The position numbers and the translations under genes are program-made. From Aliivibrio wodanis (GTDB taxonomy: Bacteria > Pseudomonadota > Gammaproteobacteria > Enterobacterales > Vibrionaceae), in assembly GCA_000953695.1 (NCBI GenBank), contig LN554847.1, positions 809,801-873,800 on the forward strand: 64,000 bases of DNA, read 5' to 3'. Below, one piece after another: positions 8,331 to 16,540 of the stretch. The stretch's first letter is position 1, and every line of letters begins with the position of its first letter. The notes beneath the pieces were generated by a model. It searched no databases. It saw only the letters and a program-made list of their open reading frames with translations, and had not been told where the DNA came from.

Positions 8331-8624
8331 CTACGCCATAGCAAAATTGATCGTGTGCACCTTAGTTAAATTCACGTTTTGTTTTGCTTGCCATAGATCG
8401 TAATTGTCTTGCATTGTTAACCAACTTTCAGGCGTACGACCTAGTGATTTTGAAAGACGTAATGCCATTTCAGGTGAAATTGAACTCTTACCCTTTATCA
8501 CTCGATTTAGAGTTGAAGCCGCAACATCAAGTTGTTTAGCAACAAAGCGACAGCTATAGCCAAATGGTTCCATATAAACGTCATGGATAAACTCACCTGG
8601 ATGTGGGGGATTGTGCATAGCCAT
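8331..8624 (-). CDS. higA: HigA-type antitoxin (XRE HTH)
   Basis: 97 residues. The family start NPPHPGEFI is followed by a Cro/XRE helix-turn-helix (CRFVAKQLDVAASTLNRVIKGKSSISPEMALRLSKSLG, about residues 26-63). Known HigA proteins bind HigB and repress their own operon. The ATG overlaps the higB stop by one base (TAATG), which implies coupled translation. One residue (His4 here, Tyr4 in the copy at 24186-24479) separates the two versions. Confidence 0.93.
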   Translation of the reverse strand: MAMHNPPHPGEFIHDVYMEPFGYSCRFVAKQLDVAASTLNRVIKGKSSISPEMALRLSKSLGRTPESWLTMQDNYDLWQAKQNVNLTKVHTINFAMA

Positions 8625-8902
8625 TAATGGTAATCCTCGTAATTTAAAATGTAAGCATTACCATCGATAAATTCGAAAGTAACACGCCAGTTACCATTTA
8701 CTGTAATTGACCAAATTCCATCTCTATCCCCTTTCAAAGGATGAAGTTTGAAACCCGGCAAATCAACATCATCAATAATGGTTGCAGTATCTATCGCGGC
8801 TAATTGCATTCTCAATTTGCGATCATGTTTCGCTTGAATGCCCGCTTTACTGCCAGTCTCAAAAAACTTTTTAAGACCTTTGTGCTTAAATGTTTTAATC
8901 AT
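8624..8902 (-). CDS. higB: HigB-type toxin (RelE superfamily mRNA interferase)
   Basis: 92 residues typical of HigB: IKTFKHKGLKKFFETGS, LHPLKGDRDGIWSITVNGNWRVTFEF and ILNYEDYH at the C-terminus, where family active-site residues lie. Such toxins cut mRNA on the ribosome. The toxin precedes the antitoxin, the usual higBA order. No ribosome site precedes the ATG, and the predicted transcript start falls on or next to it, so the message may be leaderless. Confidence 0.93.
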   Translation of the reverse strand: MIKTFKHKGLKKFFETGSKAGIQAKHDRKLRMQLAAIDTATIIDDVDLPGFKLHPLKGDRDGIWSITVNGNWRVTFEFIDGNAYILNYEDYH

Positions 8903-8908
8903 ACGAAG

Positions 8909-8937
8909 ATTGTAGCGCGTTGCGCATTATGACGCAA
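8909..8937 (-). promoter_or_regulatory. higBA promoter and operator
   Basis: -35 TTGCGT (8932-8937) and -10 TACAAT (8909-8914) with an exact 17-bp spacer. An imperfect dyad, TTGCG and CGCAA arms separated by 8 bp, covers the -35 and part of the spacer, a likely HigA operator. Start of transcription is predicted near 8902, the first base of higB. Confidence 0.7.
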
Positions 8938-8952
8938 GTTTCAATAAAAAAT

Positions 8953-9076
8953 ATAACGCCTGCATAACACGTTTGCTACTATACAAACCTAGCTGAATTT
9001 TACCGCCTTAATCACTGAAACTAAAGGCAAACTGACAACGCCGAGTGTAGCAAATCGTGTTGATGCATTTGTTATG
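8953..9076 (-). repeat. attC, subtype I
   Basis: Ends the GFA-protein cassette; distal end GTTATGCGC. Confidence 0.93.
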
Positions 9077-9096
9077 CGCGCTCTATCAGTTGCCCA

Positions 9097-9501
9097 CTAT
9101 TTTACTGGACCTTTATCGAATTGTTTAAGACCATCATTAATATCAAACCAAGGCGCTTTTGAAGCAACAAAGATATGAAAGTTAGGTTTATGCGTTGGTG
9201 TGCTGTCCAGAATACCTAAACGGATATTATGTTTACCGCCGGTGATTTTTCTAGAAAATAAGCTTGAACCGCAACACTTACAAAATGCTAGTTCTGTTTC
9301 CTCACTTTTGGAGTAAATGGAAACAAACTCCTCACCTTTTGTAAAAACAAATTTTGACGATAAAACTCCACCAACTGATGAGTAATCTGAGCCAGTAAAT
9401 TTACGACACTCAGAACAATGACAATTTCCCATATAATCAAAATCATCTGGGACTTCAATTCCAATTTTTCCACATAGACATGAGCCAGTTAACATTTCCA
9501 T
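9097..9501 (-). CDS. GFA/CENP-V-like zinc protein
   Basis: 134 residues from ATG 9501, which follows a strong AGGAGG. Zinc-binding cysteine clusters of the glutathione-dependent formaldehyde-activating fold are all present: GSCLCGKI, NCHCSECRKFTG and AFCKCCGSSLF. The family includes glutathione S-(hydroxymethyl)transferase-like enzymes, but most members are uncharacterised, so formaldehyde metabolism is not claimed. Confidence 0.88.
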   Translation of the reverse strand: MEMLTGSCLCGKIGIEVPDDFDYMGNCHCSECRKFTGSDYSSVGGVLSSKFVFTKGEEFVSIYSKSEETELAFCKCCGSSLFSRKITGGKHNIRLGILDSTPTHKPNFHIFVASKAPWFDINDGLKQFDKGPVK

Positions 9502-9517
9502 TTTTCCTCCTAAGCGC

Positions 9518-9640
9518 ATAACGCCTGCATAACACGTTTGCTACGATACAGACTTAGCTGAATTTTACTGCCTTAATCACTGAAACTAAAGGCAAACTGA
9601 CAACGCCGAGTGTAGCAAATCGTGTTGATGCGATTGTTAG
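9518..9640 (-). repeat. attC, subtype I
   Basis: Ends the cassette with the membrane-anchored protein at 9642-10268. Has the GATGCGATTGTTAG arm variant. Confidence 0.93.
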
Positions 9641-9641
9641 C

Positions 9642-10268
9642 TTACTTATTGAATACTTCTGATTGTATAACTTGATTTCCAAAAGGTATTCGGAATTTCA
9701 CCCATTTATCAAAAAACTTAAAAGCTCCTTCATTAGCACACGATTTCTCATTAACATAATTTGAATCTGTCGTTACATTAAACTCATCTTGATACAATGA
9801 GCGATAACAAACGGTAAGAGGTAATATTGAGGTATAGTACGATAAGCCATTATATTCTCTATTCTTTGCTTTAGGTTCCAGTATTTTTAGAAGCGGGAGA
9901 CTTTGTCCTGCTCTTAAGAAAGTACGATTTTCAATTTTTGTTATCAGTACATCAATCCCCTCTATATTAAGATCATTAAGCTTAGCAAAATCATTTATAG
10001 TTTCTTTTAAGCTTTCAATTCTTACGGAAGCTAATTCAAATGTATCAATTATTGCAGGCCCTGTTCCTACATTTTCCAAAGCTATTTCAATATACTTCCC
10101 ATCTGAATGCTCGATTGAAAATTGAAGCATAGGAATTAAAGATAATTTATTATGATATGCAGTTGTTCTAGCCTGTTGGATTGTTAAAAACAATGCACAA
10201 ATTGCAATGACCAAACTACAAATTTCAACAATTCTTCCTTTGAAGATATTTTTTATTTCATCAAGCAT
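9642..10268 (-). CDS. Membrane-anchored protein of unknown function
   Basis: 208 residues from ATG 10268 (AAGGA upstream). One TM helix near residues 12-30 (IVEICSLVIAICALFLTIQQ) is followed by a predicted beta-sandwich (IPMLQFSIEHSDGKYIEIALENVGTGPAIIDTFEL). This is the 'N-terminal TM plus Ig-like' layout seen in many uncharacterised cassette proteins, and it resembles the domain in 3892-4608. No function is recognised. Confidence 0.75.
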   Translation of the reverse strand: MLDEIKNIFKGRIVEICSLVIAICALFLTIQQARTTAYHNKLSLIPMLQFSIEHSDGKYIEIALENVGTGPAIIDTFELASVRIESLKETINDFAKLNDLNIEGIDVLITKIENRTFLRAGQSLPLLKILEPKAKNREYNGLSYYTSILPLTVCYRSLYQDEFNVTTDSNYVNEKSCANEGAFKFFDKWVKFRIPFGNQVIQSEVFNK

Positions 10269-10286
10269 GAGTAATTCCTTTGTGAG

Positions 10287-10408
10287 CTAACGCCTGCATA
10301 ACACGTTTACTACTATGCAATCATACTTAAAATTGACACCCTAAAACGAGAAACACCCGACAACCTGAGATGCCGAGTGTAGTAAATCGTGTTGATGCAT
10401 TTGTTATA
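10287..10408 (-). repeat. attC, subtype III
   Basis: Ends the DUF2806 cassette and overlaps its stop codon. Confidence 0.93.
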
Positions 10409-11399
10409 TTTTTATTTCTACAAGCTTCAGGTTTTTATTTAAAAAATATGAAGTTAAGTCCTTAAAATATAGATCGTTAGGCTCAATATCAACAATTGAC
10501 AACAACTCTTTTCCTGCTTTTGACAAGGCCACACCTGATAGCTTTAACTCATTTATTTTTTTAGTTGAGTCAATAGGAACTAGACCATAATGCTTATTTT
10601 GGTGGTAAAGCGTAGCTGCCACATTATTATTTTGAGCAATTGCATGTTCATAACCACAATAGCAATTATAATCTGAAACAATTAAGCCATACTCAAAAAG
10701 AATATTTAGATTATCAAATGATAGTCCATACTTAGAAAGCGAATTTTGTGCAGCATTACCACTCAAGGATACTACACGACCATCAATAAGATAGCTTCCA
10801 CTTCTAAGTGAAACTGTTACAGAACAAAACTTTACAAACAAACTAGCAGCTTCATTATCCAGTTGGCTTAATAGCTTAATCGTACGAATAGAAAATGATG
10901 ATGGATTACGTATTTCATTAGCAAGTACCTTACCAAACAATAGCTTCATTTCTTCCGATGATTTAGTCGCTGCCTCTTTTTCAAATGAATTTAGCCAGTC
11001 ATCACTAATGATAGAATCTGAATTAGATTCAAATGCTTTTTCCGACTCTAATTCGCTTAATGCGATTTTTGAAATATCGTCTACATTAATCTGCTCTTGA
11101 ATAATTTTACGGCTATATTTTTCTGATGCCACTCGAGCGTATTCAGGGCTAACCTCTAATTGTTCTGCTATTTTCTGTGAACTAGATTTTAGCAAGTTAA
11201 CTCTAGCTTCTGACTCTGCTCGCTTTTCAGCTGCCTTACCTTCAAGGCAAGCCACTGGATAATCTACCGCAGCTGTACATAAACGTCCAAAAGCCTTAAA
11301 TAAATTTTTTCTTACAGGCGCAGGTAAACCGCCACCGAAAGCCATATCAGCAACCACATCCGTCACAGCTTCATCAATTACTTCTGATTCATTTTCCAT
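10404..11399 (-). CDS. DUF2806-family protein
   Basis: 331 residues from ATG 11399 (AAGGA upstream). The conserved block SDDWLNSFEKEAATKSSEEMKLLFGKVLANEIRNPSSFSIRTIKLLSQLD (about residues 129-178) is characteristic of DUF2806. The N-terminal half is helical and charged, with a coiled-coil-like stretch (KAAEKRAESEARVNLLKSSSQKIAEQLEV). The family is widespread on mobile DNA and has no assigned role. Ends match over 12 bp. Confidence 0.85.
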   Translation of the reverse strand: MENESEVIDEAVTDVVADMAFGGGLPAPVRKNLFKAFGRLCTAAVDYPVACLEGKAAEKRAESEARVNLLKSSSQKIAEQLEVSPEYARVASEKYSRKIIQEQINVDDISKIALSELESEKAFESNSDSIISDDWLNSFEKEAATKSSEEMKLLFGKVLANEIRNPSSFSIRTIKLLSQLDNEAASLFVKFCSVTVSLRSGSYLIDGRVVSLSGNAAQNSLSKYGLSFDNLNILFEYGLIVSDYNCYCGYEHAIAQNNNVAATLYHQNKHYGLVPIDSTKKINELKLSGVALSKAGKELLSIVDIEPNDLYFKDLTSYFLNKNLKLVEIKI

Positions 11400-11419
11400 T
11401 GAATATTCCTTTTAAAAAT

Positions 11420-11523
11420 ATAACGCCGCAATAACACGTGCGAAAGACCGACTTACAAAACCAATTATACTCTAAACCGCGAATGCCGAATGTAAATAGC
11501 ATCGTGTTGATTGCTTTGTTATA
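11420..11523 (-). repeat. attC, subtype IV
   Basis: Ends repeated cassette copy 2. Confidence 0.92.
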
Positions 11524-11982
11524 CGAGCCTTGCTTTCGCTCCGCTTAAATTGGTAAAGAACTGATTTACCAAGATTTACTGTAAATTGAGTTTAATTAGA
11601 CTGGCTCAATTAAGCGAGCAAAATATCCATTCAACAGCAATAATTGTGAAACGAAACAATCCTTTTATCTTACACCATTTGAACGATTTGGTTTCAGCCA
11701 GTTTGGAACTGATAAACCAAATATCCTAACCACAATTGGGATTGAAAATGCTGCGAGCAAAACACTGTCACAGGCTAAAATGAGGCATAACCAAAGAACA
11801 ATTGAAGCGTAAATTAGTCGCTGAAACGCCTGAATTTAGATCAATAATAGTTCAATGCCGAACCTGATGAAATGAACACCAAAAGGCAACAAAGAAAAAG
11901 GAAAACCACCCTACTTTCACGCCTAAAAAACTAATGGTTCAATCGCTGAACTGAACCAAAAAACTGCATTCTCAGAGTTCGT
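11524..11982 (-). repeat. Repeated ~460-bp cassette, copy 2
   Basis: Start hairpin is the GGTTCA/TGAACC version, a compensated change from copy 1; end hairpin is TTGGTAAA/TTTACCAA. The protein frame is broken by TAA in the A-rich stretch where copy 7 reads RKRD. No intact gene seen. Confidence 0.78.
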
Positions 11983-12106
11983 ATAACGCCGCAATAACAC
12001 GTTTACTACGACATAGACTTAGCTGAATTTTACTGCCTTAATCACTGAAACTAAAGACAAACTTACAATGCCGAATGTAGTAAATCGTGTTGATTGCTTT
12101 GTTAGG
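11983..12106 (-). repeat. attC, subtype V
   Basis: Ends the abiH cassette. GCAAT arms with a type I loop and TTTACTAC stem. Confidence 0.92.
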
Positions 12107-12123
12107 TGCGTTTTCAAAAATTG

Positions 12124-12995
12124 TTACAAATCAGCATATTCAAGCACTTCGATCTTGTCTAATTCAACCCCACAACTAACTAGACTCTGTATATACAACG
12201 CTTCTTCATCTTCTGAGTAACAACAGATTTTCCAGTTAGCACTAACTGCATAATTAGCAATACGACAAAAATATGGTTGATCTATTGTATTTAAAGAGTG
12301 CCCAATAATAATAATTTCTTCTACGTTTGATAGTTGCTTAAAATAATTTTCATGTCGTTTTAGAATATCATCCACTGGTTTTTTTAAGGCGTAAAGAGGA
12401 TATCTTGCAGCTTCCTCTGCGTCAGTAAACATATCGTAAGTACTTTCCCCGTCCTCATCAAACTCTGCCAGCTCAACAATATATTCACCGTGTCCAAAAA
12501 TTAATTCATCACGAGTAGTGGCGCGCCCATGAATGTGGAACACTCGTGTATCCTCTATTTCATAAGTTTCTTGAAGTGTTGAAGTGTTGAAGTGTAATTG
12601 AAAGTAAGAAAATGAGAATCTTCAGGAAACTGCATTTTTGTTTTTATTTGGCTCACATCAATTTGGTTTACCCAACCAATGAATGTTTCTTGAACAGTAG
12701 AGACATGTATATCTGTTTGCTCAGTAATTTCATCTTCTAAACCAAAAATTTGTTTTTGCTTAAAGTCATCCGACATAATGTCAACTTCATTATGAAACTC
12801 TAAGAAACTATTTGCATCAAAAGCTCCGAGAGCATTTTCAAAATCATGCCATGGTTCAAGCTCTTGTAAATCAAATGAATAATAGTTTTCAAGTTCATCA
12901 AGAGTGTTTTTTGCAAACTCATAAAACTTAGCATAACTTGTTGGTAAATCATGCCACAAATCAAAACCATTACCTATTATGTATAGGGATTTCAT
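12124..12995 (-). pseudogene. abiH: AbiH-family phage-defence gene, off by an 8-bp repeat frameshift
   Basis: ATG 12995 follows a strong AGGAGG. The first frame (12555-12995) has the AbiH start MKSLYIIGNGFDLWHDLPTSY and reaches FNYTSTLQ before a shifted stop. The second frame (12124-12543) carries VFHIHGRATTRDELIFGHG and EEIIIIGHSLNTIDQPYF. The break lies in tandem ACTTCAAC repeats. Deleting one 8-bp unit gives an uninterrupted 287-residue protein reading NYTSTLQETYEIEDTRVFHIHG. AbiH is known as an abortive-infection protein; the fold recalls SIR2-like proteins. As written the gene is off; it may be phase-variable rather than dead. Confidence 0.85.
12573..12595 (-). repeat. 8-bp tandem repeat inside abiH
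   Basis: GAAGTGTT twice plus a 7-bp partial unit on the plus strand (ACTTCAAC on the coding strand). The current unit count puts the two halves of abiH out of frame. Confidence 0.92.
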
Positions 12996-13014
12996 ATATA
13001 TAACCTCCTAGCAC

Positions 13015-13117
13015 CTAACGCCGCAATAACACGTGCGAACGACTGACTTTCCAAACCAATTATACTTCAAACCACAAACGCCGAGTGTAATTAGCATCGT
13101 GTTGATTGCTTTGTTAC
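13015..13117 (-). repeat. attC, subtype IV
   Basis: Ends repeated cassette copy 3. Confidence 0.92.
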
Positions 13118-13575
13118 ACGATCTTTGTCAACGCTTCACTTTAATTGGTAAAGAACTGATTTACCAATAATATTTAGAAACCAATTCTAAATTACAAAAG
13201 CTAATTTAGCGAACAAAAGAACCGTTCAACTACAAAAACTGCGAAACGAAGCAATCCTTTTTCTAGCACCATTTGAACGATTTGGTTTCAACAAATTTGG
13301 ATCTGATAAACCAAATATCTTTGCCACAATTGGGATTAATAATGTTGCGAGGAAAACACTGATGCAGGATAAAATGAGGCAAAACCATGAACAATTGAAG
13401 CGTGAATTAGCTTCTGAAATCCATGAACTTGGGGAAATAAGGGCTAACTTGCCGAACCTAATGAAATGAAATCTAAAACACAGCAAAGAAAAAGGAAATC
13501 CACCCTACTTTCGCGCCTAAAAAACTAACGGCTCAATCGCTGAACTGAGCCAAAAAACTGCAATCTTTAGTTCGT
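13118..13575 (-). repeat. Repeated ~460-bp cassette, copy 3
   Basis: Hairpins GGCTCA/TGAGCC at the start and ATTGGTAAA/TTTACCAAT at the end; the latter's outer pair is exchanged relative to CTTGGTAAA/TTTACCAAG. A frame at 13226-13486 encodes most of the membrane protein (SVFLATLLIPIVAKIFGL), then shifts at AGAAAAAGGATT so the usual C-terminus is lost. Confidence 0.78.
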
Positions 13576-13699
13576 GTAACGCCGCAATAACACGTTTATT
13601 ACTACGACGACTTAGCTGAATTTTACTGCCTTAAACACTGAAACCAAAGACAAACCTACAATGCCGAATGTAATAAATCGTGTTGATTGCTTTGTTATA
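13576..13699 (-). repeat. attC, subtype V
   Basis: Ends the 13719-13976 cassette. Stem arms TTTATTAC/GTAATAAA, again compensated. Confidence 0.92.
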
Positions 13700-13718
13700 A
13701 GCGATCTAACAATCACAC

Positions 13719-13976
13719 TCAATACTTACCTTTCGCTTTTGCGTACGGATTGTTTTCTCTAGGTTCCACTTTATATTTAGGTGAAACTTCCCTTACAGGT
13801 TCTAAGTCAGGTACCCAATAACCAAAAGATGGGCAACTCCCATAATCTGAACGTTTAAGTCTCTGGAAATATCCTCGTTCATATTCGTCAAACTCACTTG
13901 AATCTTCATGGTATGGATTGCTATAGCCAGAAAGCTGACAAGCATTGAAGCCTTTCTCATAAGCTGCACTTCCCAT
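13719..13976 (-). CDS. Small hypothetical protein, 85 aa
   Basis: ATG 13976 follows AAAGGA. Rich in Tyr, Ser, Asp and Glu (YEKGFNACQLSGYSNPYHED; FDEYERGYFQRLKRSDYGSC), with no TM or signal peptide. A conserved-looking 'Y-x-x-G-F/Y' pattern recurs. Family not recognised. The ~115 bp between this start and the next attC contains nothing I can identify. Confidence 0.65.
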   Translation of the reverse strand: MGSAAYEKGFNACQLSGYSNPYHEDSSEFDEYERGYFQRLKRSDYGSCPSFGYWVPDLEPVREVSPKYKVEPRENNPYAKAKGKY

Positions 13977-14092
13977 AATTATTATCCTTTAATTATAAAA
14001 ACTTATATCGACCGATGATTTCCATTGAACTAATTATCAGGTCAAGAATTTTAGCTAATAACTAGATTCATCCTTTAAACCAGACAGAGCTT

Positions 14093-14216
14093 ATAACGCC
14101 TGCATAACACGTTTGCTACGATACAGACCTAGCTGAATTTTAGCGCCTTAATCACTGAAACTAAAGGCAAACTGACAACGCCGAGTGTAGCAAATCGTGT
14201 TGATGCATTTGTTATA
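14093..14216 (-). repeat. attC, subtype I
   Basis: Ends the first ASCH cassette. Confidence 0.93.
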
Positions 14217-14220
14217 TTGC

Positions 14221-14685
14221 CTATTGATAAACGACATGAAATCGTTCCAATACAAGAACCATGTCCTCACTAGGCTCAATATTTAACTCTGAACATTCAG
14301 CAGCAAAGAAACGCCAATGAGCTTCACGCCACCATTTTAATGAACGGTCGCCCTCGCCTTCTGCATGAGCAAATTCAGCCGTAACTTCGTTATATTTATA
14401 CGTTTCAACTGAATCAATTTCAATGATACAAATTGGTTTCCCACTCCAATCAACGACCACTTGTAAATGACCAACGGTTGGCATTGGGTCTTCGCCAGAT
14501 TCATACCAAACGTTTAAACTACAAGTTGCTGTCTTTTGACCAATTCGGATTAATTCCGCACATAAATTGGCATTATGCTCATCAGCACAGAAATAGTCTG
14601 AACTGAATGATTGATATTTTTTACGCTCAGTTTCAGAAAGTGACCTTAGATACTGATTTAAGTAGATTTGAGACTGTTCTTCCAT
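14221..14685 (-). CDS. ASCH-domain protein, copy 1
   Basis: 154 residues from ATG 14685 (AGAGGA upstream). The ASCH fold shows as IRIGQKTATCSLNVWY, GHLQVVVDWSGKPICIIEIDSVE and AEGEGDRSLKWWREAHWRFF. ASCH domains resemble PUA and are thought to bind RNA; some related proteins hydrolyse modified nucleosides. Two close paralogues occupy other cassettes (29088-29552 and 41117-41581). Confidence 0.9.
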   Translation of the reverse strand: MEEQSQIYLNQYLRSLSETERKKYQSFSSDYFCADEHNANLCAELIRIGQKTATCSLNVWYESGEDPMPTVGHLQVVVDWSGKPICIIEIDSVETYKYNEVTAEFAHAEGEGDRSLKWWREAHWRFFAAECSELNIEPSEDMVLVLERFHVVYQ

Positions 14686-14711
14686 GAAATCCTCTTAACT
14701 ATTTTCGCAAT

Positions 14712-14835
14712 ATAACGCCTGCATAACACGTTTGCTACTATGCAGACCTAGCTGAATTTTAACGCCTTAATCACTGAAACTAAAGGCAAACTGACAACGC
14801 CGAGTGTAGCAAATCGTGTTGATGCATTTGTTATA
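14712..14835 (-). repeat. attC, subtype I
   Basis: Ends the ogt cassette. Confidence 0.93.
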
Positions 14836-14849
14836 AATACTATTTAGAC

Positions 14850-15362
14850 TTAGATGAAGAGATTCTGCTCTAATTCTAAAAGGCGTTTTTTCAATGATAA
14901 ACCGCCACCATAGCCAACAAGCTCACCTTGGCTGCCAATTACCCTGTGACAAGGAATTATAATTGCCAATCCATTTGCACCATTAGCATTTCCAACCGCC
15001 CTAACCGCGCTTTCATTGCCAATTGATAAAGCCAAATCTTGATACGTTACAATGTCACCGTATTTCACTTTATTTAATGCGTCCCACACCGATTTTTGAA
15101 AATCCGTACCAACCAGTAATAAAGGAATATCGAAAACACTTCGTTCACCAAGAAAGTATTCTTCAAGTTGCGTTTTGGTAGATTCTAAAACATCGTCGTT
15201 TCTTTCTACGAATTCAGCGTTAAGGCTGCGCTTAATACGATCATCAACTGTACTTCTCATTTTACGATATAGAAAGTCACAAAGACAAAGCTTACCGTCA
15301 TATGAGCCAAGCACAAATTCGGCATAAGGATGTTTAAAGTGTTGGATATTAATCTGATTCAT
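14850..15362 (-). CDS. ogt: Methylated-DNA--protein-cysteine methyltransferase (Ogt type)
   Basis: 170 residues. Removes alkyl groups from O6-alkylguanine in DNA by irreversible transfer to a cysteine. The active site is IIIPCHRVIGSQGELVGYGGG with Cys at about residue 138. The helix-turn-helix segment TYQDLALSIGNESAVRAVGNANGAN precedes it. Length fits Ogt rather than Ada. Housekeeping-type repair gene carried as a cassette; ATG 15362 follows AAGGA. Confidence 0.93.
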   Translation of the reverse strand: MNQINIQHFKHPYAEFVLGSYDGKLCLCDFLYRKMRSTVDDRIKRSLNAEFVERNDDVLESTKTQLEEYFLGERSVFDIPLLLVGTDFQKSVWDALNKVKYGDIVTYQDLALSIGNESAVRAVGNANGANGLAIIIPCHRVIGSQGELVGYGGGLSLKKRLLELEQNLFI

Positions 15363-15397
15363 TGAATGTCCTTATTATGAATAACTTACCCGTATTT

Positions 15398-15521
15398 ATA
15401 ACGCCTGCATAACACGTTTGCTATGATACAGACCTAGCTGAATTTTAACGCCTTAATCACTGAAACTAAAGGCAAACTGACAATGCCGAGTGTAGCAAAT
15501 CGTGTTGATGCAATTGTTATG
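15398..15521 (-). repeat. attC, subtype I
   Basis: Ends the intact DUF2971 cassette. Has the GATGCAATTGTTAT arm variant. Confidence 0.93.
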
Positions 15522-15525
15522 TTCG

Positions 15526-16446
15526 TTATATCTCACTGAACTCTAAAGTGTAAAAATCTCGATTCAACGACGCTTTCCATTGTTCTACATTACGATAGTT
15601 ATAAAGATATTTTTGATAATTCTCGATCATGCTTTCAGTAACATTAAGTCCATAAATAACAGAATTAACACGACCTACCTTAAAGAGGTATAAACTACTT
15701 GGATCACAGCTAAGCTCTACTAGACTATTAGCATATACTTCCCGTTCTATTTTATCGGAAAGCTGATCCAAATAAACAGTAAATCGCCCCTTTTGGTCCT
15801 CAGATCCAATTGCTAGTAACTGTTTTAGCACATGTTTATTTTTTAAGCGATGTACATTATTAACTACAATTTTATCAGCCTGATCTAACCGAAGAGTCAC
15901 ACGATGTTCTTTCTCGTATATCCACTCATCGCTTTTCTGTTGGAAAATCTCAAATAGGATACGATCTTGACCTTCGACAGTAATATTGGAGTAATCAAAG
16001 TCAAATTGGTCAACTCGATATCGAGGTTGCTTTCGATACATGACAGGGAGACACTCTCCATGAAACATTTCAAAACCGTCAAACATACTCGTTGAATTGA
16101 GTTGTGGCTCATGTAAGTGAGTAAACATATTGCCATCAAAAGCAGATTTAGCCCAAAACCCTATAACTACACCTTTATGCTCATTTGCATAATGAGACCA
16201 CATTAATAAATTATCTTTAGCTTCAGTTAAACTAATAACACCGATTTTGTTTTTGTTTTCCTCAATATAAGAGATCAGATCATTTGGAGATTCACATATT
16301 TCAAAGTGAGGACAAAGGTCAGACAATGCTTCTTTACAATAAGTAGCTTCAAAAGGATCATTTAATGCTGCCAACTGAGTTGCTCTGATATAGCCTTCTT
16401 TCAAAAAATACTCAGGGTTAGACATATATTTATATAAAAGTTTCAA
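15526..16446 (-). CDS. DUF2971-family protein
   Basis: 306 residues from TTG 16446, supported by AGGAG 5 nt upstream. Family features: LLYKYMSNPEYFLKEGYIRATQLAALNDPFEA at the N-terminus and GVISLTEAKDNLLMWSHYANEHKGVVIGF in the middle. It contains ALNDPFEA where the interrupted copy at 1108-3214 has YLND. Biochemical role unknown; the family is common in defence islands and integrons. Confidence 0.87.
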   Translation of the reverse strand: MKLLYKYMSNPEYFLKEGYIRATQLAALNDPFEATYCKEALSDLCPHFEICESPNDLISYIEENKNKIGVISLTEAKDNLLMWSHYANEHKGVVIGFWAKSAFDGNMFTHLHEPQLNSTSMFDGFEMFHGECLPVMYRKQPRYRVDQFDFDYSNITVEGQDRILFEIFQQKSDEWIYEKEHRVTLRLDQADKIVVNNVHRLKNKHVLKQLLAIGSEDQKGRFTVYLDQLSDKIEREVYANSLVELSCDPSSLYLFKVGRVNSVIYGLNVTESMIENYQKYLYNYRNVEQWKASLNRDFYTLEFSEI

Positions 16447-16540
16447 TACAACTCCTATGTTGAATACGATTTAAGAACATAACGCCTGCATAACACGTTT
16501 ACTACTATACAATGTAAGCGCTCAATGAACTAGTGATGCT

